Under the pieces are notes generated by a model. It did no database searches, was not told the origin of the DNA, and saw only the letters and a list, made by a program, of their open reading frames with translations. From contig NC_053492.1 in assembly GCF_905171775.1 (NCBI RefSeq), forward strand, positions 62,891,355 to 62,955,354: a stretch of 64,000 nt of DNA, written 5' to 3'. The position numbers and the translations under genes were made by a program. Within the stretch, counting starts at the first letter, position 1. Each line of letters starts with the position of its first letter. Origin of the DNA: Rana temporaria (taxonomy: Eukaryota > Chordata > Amphibia > Anura > Ranidae). Shown piece after piece: positions 23,206 through 34,113 of the stretch.

Positions 23206-24390
23206 ATGCATCATCAGAACCAGCACACACTGGGGAACCCACCCGGCAACTCCAGAAAACGGAGAGAAGACCGCCCGCCTCGGAAGCTTACCGACTTCTT
23301 CTCCTCACCTCACGGCGCCTCGATCCAAGATGGCGACCGCTCACCGCGAGGAGGGAGGACACACGCTGGCATGCCTGAGGCTGTGGATGCGCCTGTACAT
23401 CCCAGCTCACCCCTTCACGACCCACCGCCGCAATCCGGACCATCCTCCACTACTGCCAGCCCTGCCAAGGCGCGGATGCGGATGGACTCTAATCCCCAGG
23501 CCTATGAGGTAAGGCCTGCACTGGACTGTCTCCCCTCACTAGCCCCAGCATCCTCCCCCATAGCTGCATTTCCCACCGCTGATCAACCAGTCATGGACAC
23601 AGTACTAAAAGACATGCTGATGTCCCTACATAGCTCGCTGCACAGCGACATTGCTACCATGATTTCTGCCTTTAAAACCGAAATAACACACGTGAACAAT
23701 AGAGTAGGCCGCATCGAACACCAGATGAGCGCCATGACAGTCACAGTTAATGACTTGGTAGATGCCCACGACCACACTAAAGAGGACCATCAATGGTTGC
23801 GCGCCAAGATGGCGGACCTCGAGGACAGGTCAAGGCGAAACAATGTGAAGATACGTGGCATCCCTGAATCGGTCATACCCGCCGACCTTAACACCTACGC
23901 CAGACAATTGATCACCACGCTCCTACCTGATCTCCCCCCTGTGGAAACGATCATTGACCGAATTCACCGCCTGCCAAAACCCTCTCACCTACCACCTGAA
24001 ATACCCCGTGACACTCTCATGAGGGTTCATTTTTACCACACTAAGGATATGCTCATGTCCAAATCCAGGCGCCTTGGCCAATTACCTGCGCCCTATACGA
24101 AACTGCAGCTTTTCGCTGACATCTCCCAGTACACCCGTCAACAAAGAAGACAACTCCAAACCATAACTAAACCACTGAACAACCACAAGATTCCCTACCA
24201 ATGGGGCTTCCCGACCAAGCTCATGATCACCAGGAATGGAATTAAACACAATATACATACGGTAGAAGAAGGCATCCGCTTCCTTAAAAAATGGCACATC
24301 ATTCCGGATGGCAACGCAACACCCCAGGAATCGTTCCCCGACAACCTGCAATCCAGCGCCATGGAATCTCACCCCAGCGTGGCTAATTGA
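23206..24390 (+). CDS. L1 ORF1 protein (nucleic-acid chaperone)
   Basis: 394 residues. The first 120 are Pro/Ser-rich and basic, with RKRREDRPPRKLTDFF near residue 17. Residues about 125-200 look like a coiled coil (heptad-like EITHVNNRVGRIEHQMSAM, then LRAKMADLEDRSRRNN), the trimerisation region in L1 ORF1p. VKIRGIPESV starts an RRM-like domain, followed by HRLPKP and a basic C-terminal domain with SRRLGQL. In L1 elements this protein coats the element RNA and helps target-primed reverse transcription. The first ATG after the 5' leader was chosen; none of the frame is broken. The gap of 389 bp to ORF2 is long compared with mammalian L1. Confidence 0.88.
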   Translation: MHHQNQHTLGNPPGNSRKRREDRPPRKLTDFFSSPHGASIQDGDRSPRGGRTHAGMPEAVDAPVHPSSPLHDPPPQSGPSSTTASPAKARMRMDSNPQAYEVRPALDCLPSLAPASSPIAAFPTADQPVMDTVLKDMLMSLHSSLHSDIATMISAFKTEITHVNNRVGRIEHQMSAMTVTVNDLVDAHDHTKEDHQWLRAKMADLEDRSRRNNVKIRGIPESVIPADLNTYARQLITTLLPDLPPVETIIDRIHRLPKPSHLPPEIPRDTLMRVHFYHTKDMLMSKSRRLGQLPAPYTKLQLFADISQYTRQQRRQLQTITKPLNNHKIPYQWGFPTKLMITRNGIKHNIHTVEEGIRFLKKWHIIPDGNATPQESFPDNLQSSAMESHPSVAN

Positions 24391-24779
24391 CCATAGGGTT
24401 AGTGCACTCATCCCAAATCTCCTTGATATGCACTCCGGTCGGTGCCTGCTCGTTGCGGTTGATACACGGACTTTTACCCCCCAAATACTCAGTAGTCATT
24501 TCTGACATACTACTGGCCACGGTGTCTTCAACACACCCAGCACTGTTGTTACCCTATTTGAAATTACTGTTCGTATTGTTAACCCTTCCTAGTGATTCCT
24601 CACTGTCTTCTTTCTTCCCCCACTCCTCCTGACCCCCGGAGAGCACCATACTCCTGAGAAGAAATACTCCCTGAACTGAACACTGATCCTACGCCGCATC
24701 CCACCTGATTCCCCCCTGGAAGATCCACAACGAACCGTGAGTACCTGACTGTCCACCCCTACTACACTCTACCAGCACA

Positions 24780-27700
24780 ATGCCAAAATTCATGACACTA
24801 AATGTAAAAGGCCTGAATCACCCTGCAAAGAGGGCGTCACTGTGGAAAACTGCTCGCACTTCTCTCTGTGACGTTATATGTGTGCAAGAAACGCATTTTA
24901 AATCCACGGCAGAACCAACCTGTTCTAACAAACTTTTCCCAACTATCTTAAAGGCCTCTGGCCCGGAGAAAAAACATGGAGTCTTGATCGCCATCAAAGA
25001 CACTATACTTTTTACCCTCCACAACAGCATAGCGGATGTCAATGGCAGATACCTAGCTCTAGACTGCTCCTTGGACAATGTCAGATATACCATAGTGAAT
25101 GTTTATGCTCCCAACACAAGACAAATCAGCTTTCTATCTAGACTTATGAAGAAACTCAGTCGCTTTAAGCAAGGACACCTCATCATCTGTGGGGATTTTA
25201 ACATGGTCCCCGACAACTCAATCGATGCCTCTTCCCGAACAGGCAGGAATGCCTCACCTATGGGCTCCTTCCTAAAAACGCACGACCTGTACGACGCCTG
25301 GAGGTGTCTCCACACCACCGAAAGAGACTATTCCTACTTCTCCCCCCGCCACAATTCCTACACGAGAATTGACTACTTCCTAGTGGACAAATGGTCCCTT
25401 CCCAGAGTCTCGAACTCAGAGATCTCCACCATTACGTGGTCTGACCACGCACCCGTCACCATGTCCTTAAATGCCTCCCCCTCCCTTGCACGCTCAAGGG
25501 TCTGGAGGGCTAATGCGGCCCTCATTCAATCCCCACATCACTCTGCATATATCAAAGACTGCCTAACCGAATTTTTCTCCCTGAATGCAGGTTCTGTAAA
25601 TGATAACTCCACGCTGTGGAATGCCCACAAGGCTTTCATACGTGGAATATTTATTCAGTTAGGGGCAAGAGAGAGGAGGTTGAAAACGCAACGTCTAGAC
25701 ACCCTGACATCTGAGATAAGAACGTTAGAGGCCCAAAACCAATCCAATCCCACTCCTGCTACCAAGAACAAATTAGACCTCCTAAGGAGTGATCTTAGAG
25801 CCCACCTAATGGATTCCTATGAAAGAGCGCATACCTATTTCAGGGCTACCCACTACTCCACAGGCAACAAAGCCGGTAAAGCAATGGCTAATAGAATCAA
25901 AGGCCAGATCGCCAAAACTAAAATTACCCACCTGTTCCACCCTTCCTCAAAACGGAAGCTTATTGACCCCACAGAGATTGCTGATGCTTTCAGCCACTAT
26001 TATAACACTCTGTATAACTTAAAGGATGACAGTTCAGTACCCCAACCTTCTCCCCAAGACATAGCATCATTCCTCCAAGACATCAATCTCCCTAAACTGT
26101 CTGCGGACCAATTGGAGTTACTGAACGCCCCTTTTACTCCCCTGGAAATTCAAAACACAATCTCAGGTTTGCCCCCCAACAAATCCCCTGGCCCTGATGG
26201 CTTAACGGGCGAATACTACAAAAAATTTGGCCCAATACTCGCACCTTTCCTGACCAAAGTCTGTAACGATGCTGCATCCTCCTCCTCTCTCCCCCCGGAA
26301 ATGCTGTCCGCCCTGATTGTTACTCTACCGAAGCCAGGCAAGGAACCCACATGTGCCCAAAACTTCCGACCCATTTCCCTCCTTAACTTAGACGCTAAAA
26401 TCCACGCTAAACTAATAGCCAACCGTCTGATAGACTTAATGCCCCTGCTCATACATAAGGACCAGTCGGGCTTCACTAAGGGTAGACAGACCTTTGATGC
26501 AACCCGTAGACTCATTGACCTCATCCACACGGCGGGGTCGACTCGAACGCCTTCTCTGCTCCTATCACTGGATGCGGAGAAGGCGTTCGATCGAGTCCAT
26601 TGGGGCTATATGCATGCAACACTCGTTAAATTTGGGTTTCAGGGCCCTATACTATCCGCCATCATGGCGCTGTACTCTTCCCCCTCAGCCCAAGTATATA
26701 CCTCGGAAATACTCTCGAAACCCTTTTTGATTTCCAACGGCACACGCCAAGGATGTCCCCTATCACCGCTAATCTTTAATCTCATCATGGAACCTCTGGC
26801 AGAACACATTAGAACGCACGACTCAATAACGGGCCTTACAATTGGCACCTCGGACCATAAAATCAATTTGTTTGCCGATGACGTGATAATAATGCTGACT
26901 AACCCCCTCTCCTCCCTGGCTTCGGTACAGCTACTACTGCAGAGATTTGGTAACGTATCTTATTATAAGGTGAATGAACAAAAGTCATATATTCTAGACA
27001 TAGGCCTGGACGCCATCACTAGCAACTTACTTAGGAACATATACCCGTATCCTTGGGCAGACGCGGGAATACCATATTTAGGCATCACGCTGACTAAATC
27101 CACATCAACCCTATTCCCCCACAACTATACTGAACTAAAACAGATACTTATCCGTGACACCACAAACATTTCCAAACATGAGTTTTCCTGGGCAGGAAGG
27201 CTCGCAGCCTTCAAAATGATGGTCCTACCCAAACTACTATATATTTTTCGGACACTCCCAATCCCACTGCCACAATCCTACCTTAAATCCCTACAGTCCA
27301 TACTGGGCCACTTCCTATGGCAAGGCAAAAAACCCAGGTGTAGCCAGACTAAACTCATTAAACACAGATCTGTAGGGGGTATGGGTTTAGCAGACATCAA
27401 AGACTATTATGTGGCCACCATACTGTCACAAATGCGGGAATGGATGGCAGAACACCCCACCACACTCTGGGGCGATATAGAGTCCAAAATGATCCCAGGC
27501 TCCAACCTGTCCCGTTGGCTATTCAGCACAACTGTCAAACACCCACAACTCTCACTGTACTCCCCTACCATTCAGGCCACTGTCAAGGTCTGGAAGTCGC
27601 TCCTTTCCTCCACGTGGCCGACTCTCGCAACTAAACCCATCCCTATACCTGTTGAAACACTTCAGCTGCTAACTCCTGACCTACCTATCCCCCAATGGAT

Positions 27701-28559
27701 ATCTGACCGCGCATCCCACATTCACGACTTACGACCCTTGGTGACTAACACGTCCTTTCCCCACATCCAAGAGACCTTCCATGCCCCTGCTTCAGACTAC
27801 CTTACATACTATAGATTGCAACATTGCCTTAGGGAAACTAGATCCCTGGAAAGATCTTTACCTCTAAACATATGGCGCTTCCTCTTCTCTGATATAGCGA
27901 AGAGCAAAGGCACCTCCTTAATCTACTCAACCCTTCAGGAAAAAAACTCCTTCACCAAATCCAAACCACTCCTAGACTGGGAATCTGACCTGCTTACCCC
28001 ATTCTCTGACCATCAATGGCAGACGGCGATTAAATCTAACCACAAATACACCTCCTGCACCTCCTTATGGGAACTCTCCCAAAAATTACTGATGAGATGG
28101 TACCTTACGCCATCTAGGATAGCTAGATTCCACCCCGACACATCTCACGACTGTTGGAGAGAATGCAACAACCCCGGCACTCTTCTCCACATCTTCTGGT
28201 CCTGCCCATGCCTGAGACTGTTATGGTCCTCTGTGGAGTCGATGCTACAATCCATGCTTGGTATACCCATTTCCCTGACACCTCCGCTAGCCATCCTTAA
28301 TCTGACCATTGAGGACATTCCATCACCCTTGAGACTAGTGACTGTACACGTCCTGTTAGCAACAAGACTTCTGATCGCTCGAAACTGGAAATCCAAAAAT
28401 GTCCCTCCACTAATGGAAGTAATAAAAATGGTACAAACCCACTATACATACGAGACCACCCTTGCACGTAGAAAACACTCTTGTTCCACCGTGCTAACCC
28501 TTTGGGATCCCTGGCGAGTCTGGTATAATGGCCAGAAGACCAATGGATTCACCCTCTGA
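24780..28559 (+). CDS. L1 ORF2 protein: AP-endonuclease and reverse transcriptase
   Basis: 1259 residues without a stop. Residues 1-235 form an APE-type endonuclease: Asn8 in LNVKGLN, Glu37 in QETHF, GDFN at 138-141 and SDHAP from 221, all catalytic positions present. Residues about 440-760 are the reverse transcriptase: SPGPDGL, PISLLNLD, LSLDAEKAFDRVHW, GTRQGCPLSPLIFN and FADD at 698-701 (Phe replacing the more usual Tyr). A C-terminal Cys-x3-Cys-x7-His-x4-Cys motif spans 1125-1142. The protein nicks target DNA and copies the element RNA at the nick. Length matches Tx1/L1 ORF2, so it looks complete. Confidence 0.93.
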   Translation: MPKFMTLNVKGLNHPAKRASLWKTARTSLCDVICVQETHFKSTAEPTCSNKLFPTILKASGPEKKHGVLIAIKDTILFTLHNSIADVNGRYLALDCSLDNVRYTIVNVYAPNTRQISFLSRLMKKLSRFKQGHLIICGDFNMVPDNSIDASSRTGRNASPMGSFLKTHDLYDAWRCLHTTERDYSYFSPRHNSYTRIDYFLVDKWSLPRVSNSEISTITWSDHAPVTMSLNASPSLARSRVWRANAALIQSPHHSAYIKDCLTEFFSLNAGSVNDNSTLWNAHKAFIRGIFIQLGARERRLKTQRLDTLTSEIRTLEAQNQSNPTPATKNKLDLLRSDLRAHLMDSYERAHTYFRATHYSTGNKAGKAMANRIKGQIAKTKITHLFHPSSKRKLIDPTEIADAFSHYYNTLYNLKDDSSVPQPSPQDIASFLQDINLPKLSADQLELLNAPFTPLEIQNTISGLPPNKSPGPDGLTGEYYKKFGPILAPFLTKVCNDAASSSSLPPEMLSALIVTLPKPGKEPTCAQNFRPISLLNLDAKIHAKLIANRLIDLMPLLIHKDQSGFTKGRQTFDATRRLIDLIHTAGSTRTPSLLLSLDAEKAFDRVHWGYMHATLVKFGFQGPILSAIMALYSSPSAQVYTSEILSKPFLISNGTRQGCPLSPLIFNLIMEPLAEHIRTHDSITGLTIGTSDHKINLFADDVIIMLTNPLSSLASVQLLLQRFGNVSYYKVNEQKSYILDIGLDAITSNLLRNIYPYPWADAGIPYLGITLTKSTSTLFPHNYTELKQILIRDTTNISKHEFSWAGRLAAFKMMVLPKLLYIFRTLPIPLPQSYLKSLQSILGHFLWQGKKPRCSQTKLIKHRSVGGMGLADIKDYYVATILSQMREWMAEHPTTLWGDIESKMIPGSNLSRWLFSTTVKHPQLSLYSPTIQATVKVWKSLLSSTWPTLATKPIPIPVETLQLLTPDLPIPQWISDRASHIHDLRPLVTNTSFPHIQETFHAPASDYLTYYRLQHCLRETRSLERSLPLNIWRFLFSDIAKSKGTSLIYSTLQEKNSFTKSKPLLDWESDLLTPFSDHQWQTAIKSNHKYTSCTSLWELSQKLLMRWYLTPSRIARFHPDTSHDCWRECNNPGTLLHIFWSCPCLRLLWSSVESMLQSMLGIPISLTPPLAILNLTIEDIPSPLRLVTVHVLLATRLLIARNWKSKNVPPLMEVIKMVQTHYTYETTLARRKHSCSTVLTLWDPWRVWYNGQKTNGFTL

Positions 28560-29026
28560 ATATACTGGTAAACTCTTGATGCTCTCTGCCTTCCCCTCCT
28601 TCTCCCCCCCCTCTTTACTCCCCCCCCCCTCCCATGTTAATACAACTATATTCTGATGTTCATTTGACATTTATCTGATGAATGTATAGTTGGTGCAGTA
28701 CGTGGCGCGATATTAACCTCTTTAAGAACCCACACATTACTCTGTACTGTATACCCTAATGTATTTGATACTGTTGTATTATTTCATTTGACAAATACTA
28801 ATAAAAACCATTTGAAAGAGAACACCTTTGGGATGTGGTGAAGATTCGCCTCATGGATGTGCGGACAGCAAATCTGCAGCAACTGTGTGATGCCATCATG
28901 TCACTATGGACCAAAGTCTCTGAGGAATGTTTCCAACACCTTGTTGAATCTATGCCATGAAGAACTACATTAGGGCAGTTCTGAAGGCAAAAGGTGACCT
29001 AACCCAGTACTAGCAAGATGTACCTC

Positions 29027-29478
29027 CATAGGTGTGCGCATCCTATTGCATTAGGGTGTGCACCCCAAAGCGCAAACATATTTGCATGTGTGTGCATGTG
29101 TATATTCAGTTTACTGATGGTGTCAGTAGAGCGGTGGACAGTGTCAGTATGGCAGAGATTGGTGTCAGTCGGGCAGTGGACAGTGTCAGTAGTTTTTATT
29201 TTTATTATATTTTTTTATTTTTAGGAGCCCCATTAGGGAGCTTTGGTGAAATATCAGGGGTCTATTTCTGTGCGTTACTGCACGTTTAATTCTGTATATT
29301 TCTGTGCATTACGGCATGTTTAACGTTGTATATTTCAGTGTGTTATGTGCCGTTTAATGCTGTATTTTTCTGTGCGTTAGTGCACATTTAACGCAGTATA
29401 TTTCGGTGCAATCTGCACCACACAGGGTGATTAAGGTGTGCCCAGACACACCTGGCACACCCTGTGCGCACACCTATG
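29027..29478 (+). mobile_element. 452-bp hAT element, CATAGGTGTGCGCA family
   Basis: Perfect 14-bp inverted ends CATAGGTGTGCGCA / TGCGCACACCTATG. The 8-bp target TGTACCTC is duplicated exactly (29019-29026, 29479-29486); it lies in the right terminal repeat of the Tc1 element. Inside are imperfect repeats of GTGGACAGTGTCAGTA and of a TATATTTCTGTGCGTTA-like unit (about 29262-29410). Other pieces of the family are at 20963, 33169 and 36118. Confidence 0.92.
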
Positions 29479-29641
29479 TGTACCTCATAAAGTGGCGCAC
29501 TGTATTTGCGCAGCGGTTTTTCAAACGCAATTTTTTGTCAAAAAATACACTTTAATTAATTAAAAAGTAACTAAACAGTAAAGTTAGCCCATTTTTTTTT
29601 TGGTATAATGTGAAAGATGATGTTACGCCACAAGAATCATG

Positions 29642-30271
29642 GGGGTAGATTCAGGTACATTTGCGCAGTTCTTACGGAGGCGCAGCGCACCGTTTTGCCG
29701 CTGCGCCTCCGTAAATTACCTGCGCTACGCTTGATTCACGGAGCAGTAGCTCCGTAAATTGCGTAGGCGCTCCTGAAAAATGCCTGGCGTAAGAGCGCGC
29801 AATTTAAATGATCCCAATGGGGGGCGTGGATCATTTAAATTAGGCGGGTTCCCGCGCCGAACGTAGTGCGCATGCTCCGTCGGGAAACTTTCCCGACGTG
29901 CATTGCGGTAAATGACGTCGCAAGGACGTCATTTGCTTCAAAGTGAACGTGAATGGTGTCCAGTGCCATTCACGATTCACTTACGCAAACGACGTAAACT
30001 GCGTACGCAGGGCTCGCGTAGGGTTGTGAATCGGCGTCAGTATGCAATTTGCATACTATACGCTGACCATTACGGGAACGCCCCCTAGCGGCCATCGTAA
30101 GAATGCAGCCTACGATATGACTGGCATAAGAGCCTTATGCTAGTCATATCTCAGGCTGCAGTCGACGTAACGAGGTTCCTGAATCAGGAGCATTCGAAAC
30201 GCCGGCGCAAGTAAGCAATTGCGCTGCGTAACTATGGTTACGCAGACGCAATTGCTTTTTGAATCTGGGCC
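29642..30271. mobile_element. Palindromic MITE, GGGCCAGATTC family, copy 7
   Basis: Starts GGGGTAGATTCAGGTAC and ends TTTTGAATCTGGGCC; ATG is duplicated on both sides. It is closely related in sequence to copy 2 at 8365. Confidence 0.8.
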
Positions 30272-30784
30272 ATGATCTTTATTCTAAGCCCAAAAAAATC
30301 GTGATTCTCATTTTAGCCAGAATTGTGTAGCTCTGGTACCTTGGTACAGATATAAAGCATCAGGGAGAGTTCGAAGGAGCCTGGCACTGCACCTGCTATC
30401 CACGGTCACAATACTTTGGAGGCTCGTTTGCCCAAAAAATTATAAATACTTATTTGTTTAGCACATATTTTTTTTTTTTCTATTGAAAAGCCTGTGGCGT
30501 GCAAAACACAACCCAAAAACTTTTTTTTAGCACATATACTGTATGTGCTTTTTTCTTTTTTTTTCCCCAAGGTGGATTGTGCCACCCACTCCTTCCTGCA
30601 CCAGATCAGGCCACATCCTTTTCAACATTGGGGTATTACTTGCACAGGGGGTAGAACCCCCCCCTCGCTTGCAATGCACTTTTGTCCCAATGCTGGGTGA
30701 CAAGAGCCTATACAAGAGCCTATACCCCACCTCCTTGTGCCCTAAAAAAGGGGTCAAGGTGTAAGTAAAATGAAGATAATCCAC
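30272..30784. other. Intronic, no gene seen
   Basis: Contains T runs and a C-rich patch near 30655. No motif in the short open frames on either strand. Confidence 0.4.
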
Positions 30785-31775
30785 GTCAATAGAGAGAGTC
30801 CAGAGAAGGGCAACAAAGCTAATAAAGGGACTGTATGATCTTAGTTATGAGGAAAGGTTGCGAGCACTGAACTTATTCTCTCTGGAGAAGAGACGCTTGA
30901 GAGGGGATATGATTTCAATGTACAAATACCGTACTGGAGACCCCAAAATAGGGATAAAACTTTTCTGTGAAAGGGAATTTAAAAAAACACGTGGCCATTC
31001 ATTAAAAGCAGAAGAAAAAGAGGTTTAACCTTAAACTGCATAGTCAGTAGTGTATTTAGGTTTTGTGCTGCCTTAGGCCTGACTAAACTCGTGCACTTCC
31101 TAATTTAAATATGACCCACCCCTTCCTGTCAAGGCCACACCCCTTACTGTTTAAGACCCACCCTGAAATTTAAGTGGGGACACAAGTTCTGAGGGCCTGG
31201 GGGGGGGGCAATAAATTCCCCTAATTTGCATAGATTTCTTCTCACTTCCTGTTTGGCTATGGGGCAGGAAGTGAAGTGAAATCTCTGCAATGGGACAGGG
31301 ATGGTAAAAATTAAAATAAAAAAGTGTTCTACTTTAAGCACAAATTTATGATAATTTTATGGAGAGGACTAAGAAGATATAACCAGGTCTGTGCTCCAGG
31401 ATGATAGAACAGTCACAATTAGAAGCAGCGCCCCCCCCCCCACAGTTGCGTAATGCTGGCCACCCGCATGGGGGTGCTAGACTAATTTTCCTCTCAGCCC
31501 AGTCCGCCCCATAAGACTGGTGCTACACTAGCCGGTGGGGACTCTTTCCGTGCTGCCCCCCTGCAAAGTGCTGCCCTAGGCCTGGGCCTTGTTGGGTACA
31601 GCATTGCGTAGAGTGTTCTTTACTGTAAGAGCGGCAAGGATGTGGAATTTCCTTCCACAGGCAGTGGTCTCAGTGGGGAGCATCAATGGTTTCAAGAAAC
31701 TATTATATAAGCACCTGAATGACCACAACATACAGGGATATACAAGGTAATATAATCACACACATAGGTTGGACT
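30785..31775 (+). pseudogene. CR1-like LINE 3' fragment with nested hAT-like repeat
   Basis: The + strand decodes, with frameshifts, to the C-terminal part of a CR1-type reverse transcriptase protein (LFSLEKRRLRGDMISMYKY, GHSLKAEEKE, then after the insertion a stretch like WNFLPQAVVS and FKKLLYKHLNDH). A repeat of about 0.57 kb with CTGCCTTAGGCC on the left and CTGCCCTAGGCCTGG on the right divides it at about 31038-31608. Both are inactive. Confidence 0.65.
31038..31608. mobile_element. hAT-like element inside the CR1 relic
   Basis: It interrupts the LINE reading between AAACTGC and GTAGAGTG. Left end TAGTGTATTTAGGTTTTGTG, right end GTTGGGTACAGCATTGC. The flanks (TGCATAG / TGCGTAG) form an imperfect duplication. 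It contains the CAGGAAGTGAAGTGAAATCT repeat also seen near 53500. Confidence 0.5.
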
Positions 31776-31862
31776 TGATGCAAAGGCGGATCCAGAGTCT
31801 AGTCTCAGGAGGGGCACTGCCAGAAAATAATGTGTTGCTTACAGAACTGTATTTAACGTATC

Positions 31863-32312
31863 GTACAGTCCTTACAGAAGTAGAGTATGTAACGTATCGT
31901 CGCCATTACTAGTAAACAATAAATAAATAAAAATGACATAAATATATTTCCTATAGTTTGTAGACATTATAAGTTTTTCACAAACCAATCAATATACGCT
32001 TATTGGGATGTAAAAAATATATATATATATATAGCAGAATACATATTGGTCTAAACCAATGAAGACATGTTTTTAGATCAAAATCAAAAAATATTGTTTT
32101 TTTTTTTAAATTGGCGCTCTTTTTCTGTTCGAATCGTAAAAAATAAAAACCGCAGAGGTGATCAATTACCACCAAAAGAAAGCTCTATTTGTGGGGAAAA
32201 AAACATCAATTTTATTTGACAATTGCGCGGTCGTGTGACGCTGTTCCCAATCAGTTAAAGTAACACAGTGCCGTTTCGCAAATAATGGCCTGGTAATAAG
32301 GGGGGGGGGGTA
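31863..32312 (+). mobile_element. Truncated TTAA-family element
   Basis: Follows the right half of the 4673 and 57712 elements by landmarks CCATTACTAGTAAA, TTTGTAGACATTATAAG, CGCAGAGGTGATCAATTACC and CAATTGCGCGGTCGTGTGAC (here the last is altered). The left end is missing. Confidence 0.65.
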
Positions 32313-33168
32313 AACTATAACAATGTAATAGTGATGACCTGTCACCCGCTGATCTTTTCGCACTGCGCAAGGCATCTCAGAATAACAAATACCCAGCTGC
32401 AGTCATTTAATCACCTTAAATCCCAAATGATGGCATTGGCCAATTTGGTGCTGGAGCATCGCTACATAGAAGTCAATTCTTTTTCTGCAGCTCATGTAAT
32501 GCAAAAGGCACAAGAACATCCATTATGTTACAACACTGCCACTAGTGGTCATTAAACAAACAGCCATACTGTCTTCAATCCAGACAATAAGCTGTTTACA
32601 TGTAAAGACTGGAGAAGTCACATCAGAATGGATTGAAGAATTATATTAATAAAATATTGTTGTGAGACCAATTCATTTAAAAACAGAGTTGAAATTAATA
32701 GGTGAGTTTAAATTTAATCTGTGAGGATAGATATATGGGGGGGGGGGGGGTTTAAAAAAAAAAACTGGAGCACTCAGAATCTAGTGCAGCTGTGCATGGT
32801 AGTCAATCAGCTTTTAACATCAGCTTGTTCAAATAAGCTTTGATCCAAAAAAATCTGAGAGTTTATAGGTTTCTATGTAGAGCTGTAACGGATTTAGCAT
32901 GCTCCCGTTTTAGTAAATCTCCCCCATTACTACTACTAAAAAGTAAATTTTGACATGACATTTATAATTATACATGCTGAGATCTATACTTTGGTACTCC
33001 CTTTTAGTGTGGGGGGTGTTTCCATAGACATCTGTGCAGAAACCCGCACAGATGTTTCTGAAATCGCCCCTGAAGTCGGGACTGACAACTCATTCCAGCT
33101 GTCAGTGTGAACCTAGGCTAAATAAAAGGATTTGGGTAGCTATGGAATGCTTTTGGGATAAGCTGCCT
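32313..33168. other. Intronic, no gene seen
   Basis: Short open frames without motifs, and a G run of 13 near 32737. Nothing further supported. Confidence 0.4.
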
Positions 33169-33605
33169 TGGTGTGTGCAGCCTATTACATTAGGGTGTGC
33201 ACCTCAGAGAACAAACAAAGTGGATGGTGTCGGTAGAGCAGAGGTTGGTGTCAGTAGGGCAGTGGACAGTATCAATAGTTTATTTTTCTTATCTTTTACA
33301 ATTAGATTTTTTACAATATTATTTTTTACAATATTATTTTTTATTGTTTATTTGTTTTTATTTTTTAGAAGCCCCACTGGGAGCCTTTGGGGAAACGTCA
33401 AGGGTGTAAACAGAGAGAAAGTGACAGAGCTTCCTCAGTCCATTTCTCTGCAGCCTCAGCTGCACTGGACAGTGAATAAATGGGAAAAGCTCTTTGCTGA
33501 GCGGCTTCTTGTTCATTCACAAACTGAAGCATAGTAACCGTTTACTATGCTTCAGTTAAGAATGAACACAAGAGCGATCATAGGCGTGTCTAAAGGCACA
33601 CCCTA
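33169..33605 (+). mobile_element. Degenerate CATAGGTGTGCGCA-family hAT element
   Basis: GGTGTGTGCAGCCTATTACA, TTAGGGTGTGCACC and GTAGGGCAGTGGACAGTAT follow the order of 29027-29478. The right end (CATAGGCGTGTCTAAAGG) is altered. Inside is a triplicated ATTTTTTACAATATT-like segment near 33300-33345. Confidence 0.65.
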
Positions 33606-34105
33606 AACCTGGGGTTGGCAACCTGTCAATGGTGGGCAGGTAACAGGTGAACCACAATCCTTCCTTGCCGACCCTCAGAACATGGACAGGAGAGGCGGCG
33701 GGGGTGGAATTTAGTGGACTGATCTGTATTTTCCTCCTGGAGCAGCTGAAAGGTGTAAGCGACATCTTCGTTGCCGTTTGCGTTCCACGCTGGAACGCAT
33801 ACGGCGACTGCGCACTGACGTCATTGCCCGGCGCCGTATGCGTTCCACGCTGGAACGCGGAAGTACTGAGCGCAATCAGCGCTGTCCTTTTCACACATGC
33901 CTGCCTGCTATAAATTCACTCAGCTGCCAGCAAACAGCGTTCCTTTATTGTTGGCCGTAGCCAGCCTGAACCCCAGGCCACGCTACCATCAAACTACAGC
34001 TTGTTGATACTCCCTAAGAATTAAGCATTATCAAACCGGATCCATGCTACCATCAATACCTTACCTGCTGTTGGGACACCAAAACCTATTTACCTGCAGG
34101 AGACC
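33606..34105. other. Intronic; short inverted pair
   Basis: CGTTCCACGCTGGAACGCAT occurs at 33781 and again, nearly the same, at 33841; each copy is itself a palindrome. No gene. Confidence 0.5.
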
Positions 34106-34113
34106 CTCATTAC

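Larger units (their letters stand above)
23105..28818 (+). mobile_element. Full-length L1/Tx1-type LINE, apparently intact
   Basis: A 5.7 kb insertion flanked by a 14-bp target duplication AGAACACCTTTGGG (23091-23104, 28819-28832) inside the Tc1 element. It starts with a G run and GGCGTGGCCAACC, carries two long open frames (23206-24390, 24780-28559), and ends ACTAATAAAAACCATTTGAAAG with no poly-A tail. Lack of a tail and the overall order fit the L1/Tx1 clade of frogs and fish. Both frames are free of stops and the duplication is exact, so the insertion is young and could be competent. It lies in the sense direction in an opsin intron. Confidence 0.92.
22034..29502 (+). mobile_element. Tc1-type transposon with three nested insertions
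   Basis: The left end has TTCACTCACTGGACATGTTA then TTAGGTACAC; the right end has TGTACCTCATAAAGTGG, its near-complement. TA borders both. In between are decayed transposase pieces on the + strand, for example the region around 22200-22460 (GCAGCAGAAGACCACACCAG, ACATGAAAGCATGGATCC) and 22840-23090 (CCACAGTCACCAGATCTCA), resumed after 28819 (GGGATGTGGTGAAGATTCGC). The host is split by hAT elements at 22474 and 29027 and by an L1 at 23105. Without them it is about 0.95 kb, with internal deletions and a broken frame. Confidence 0.85.
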
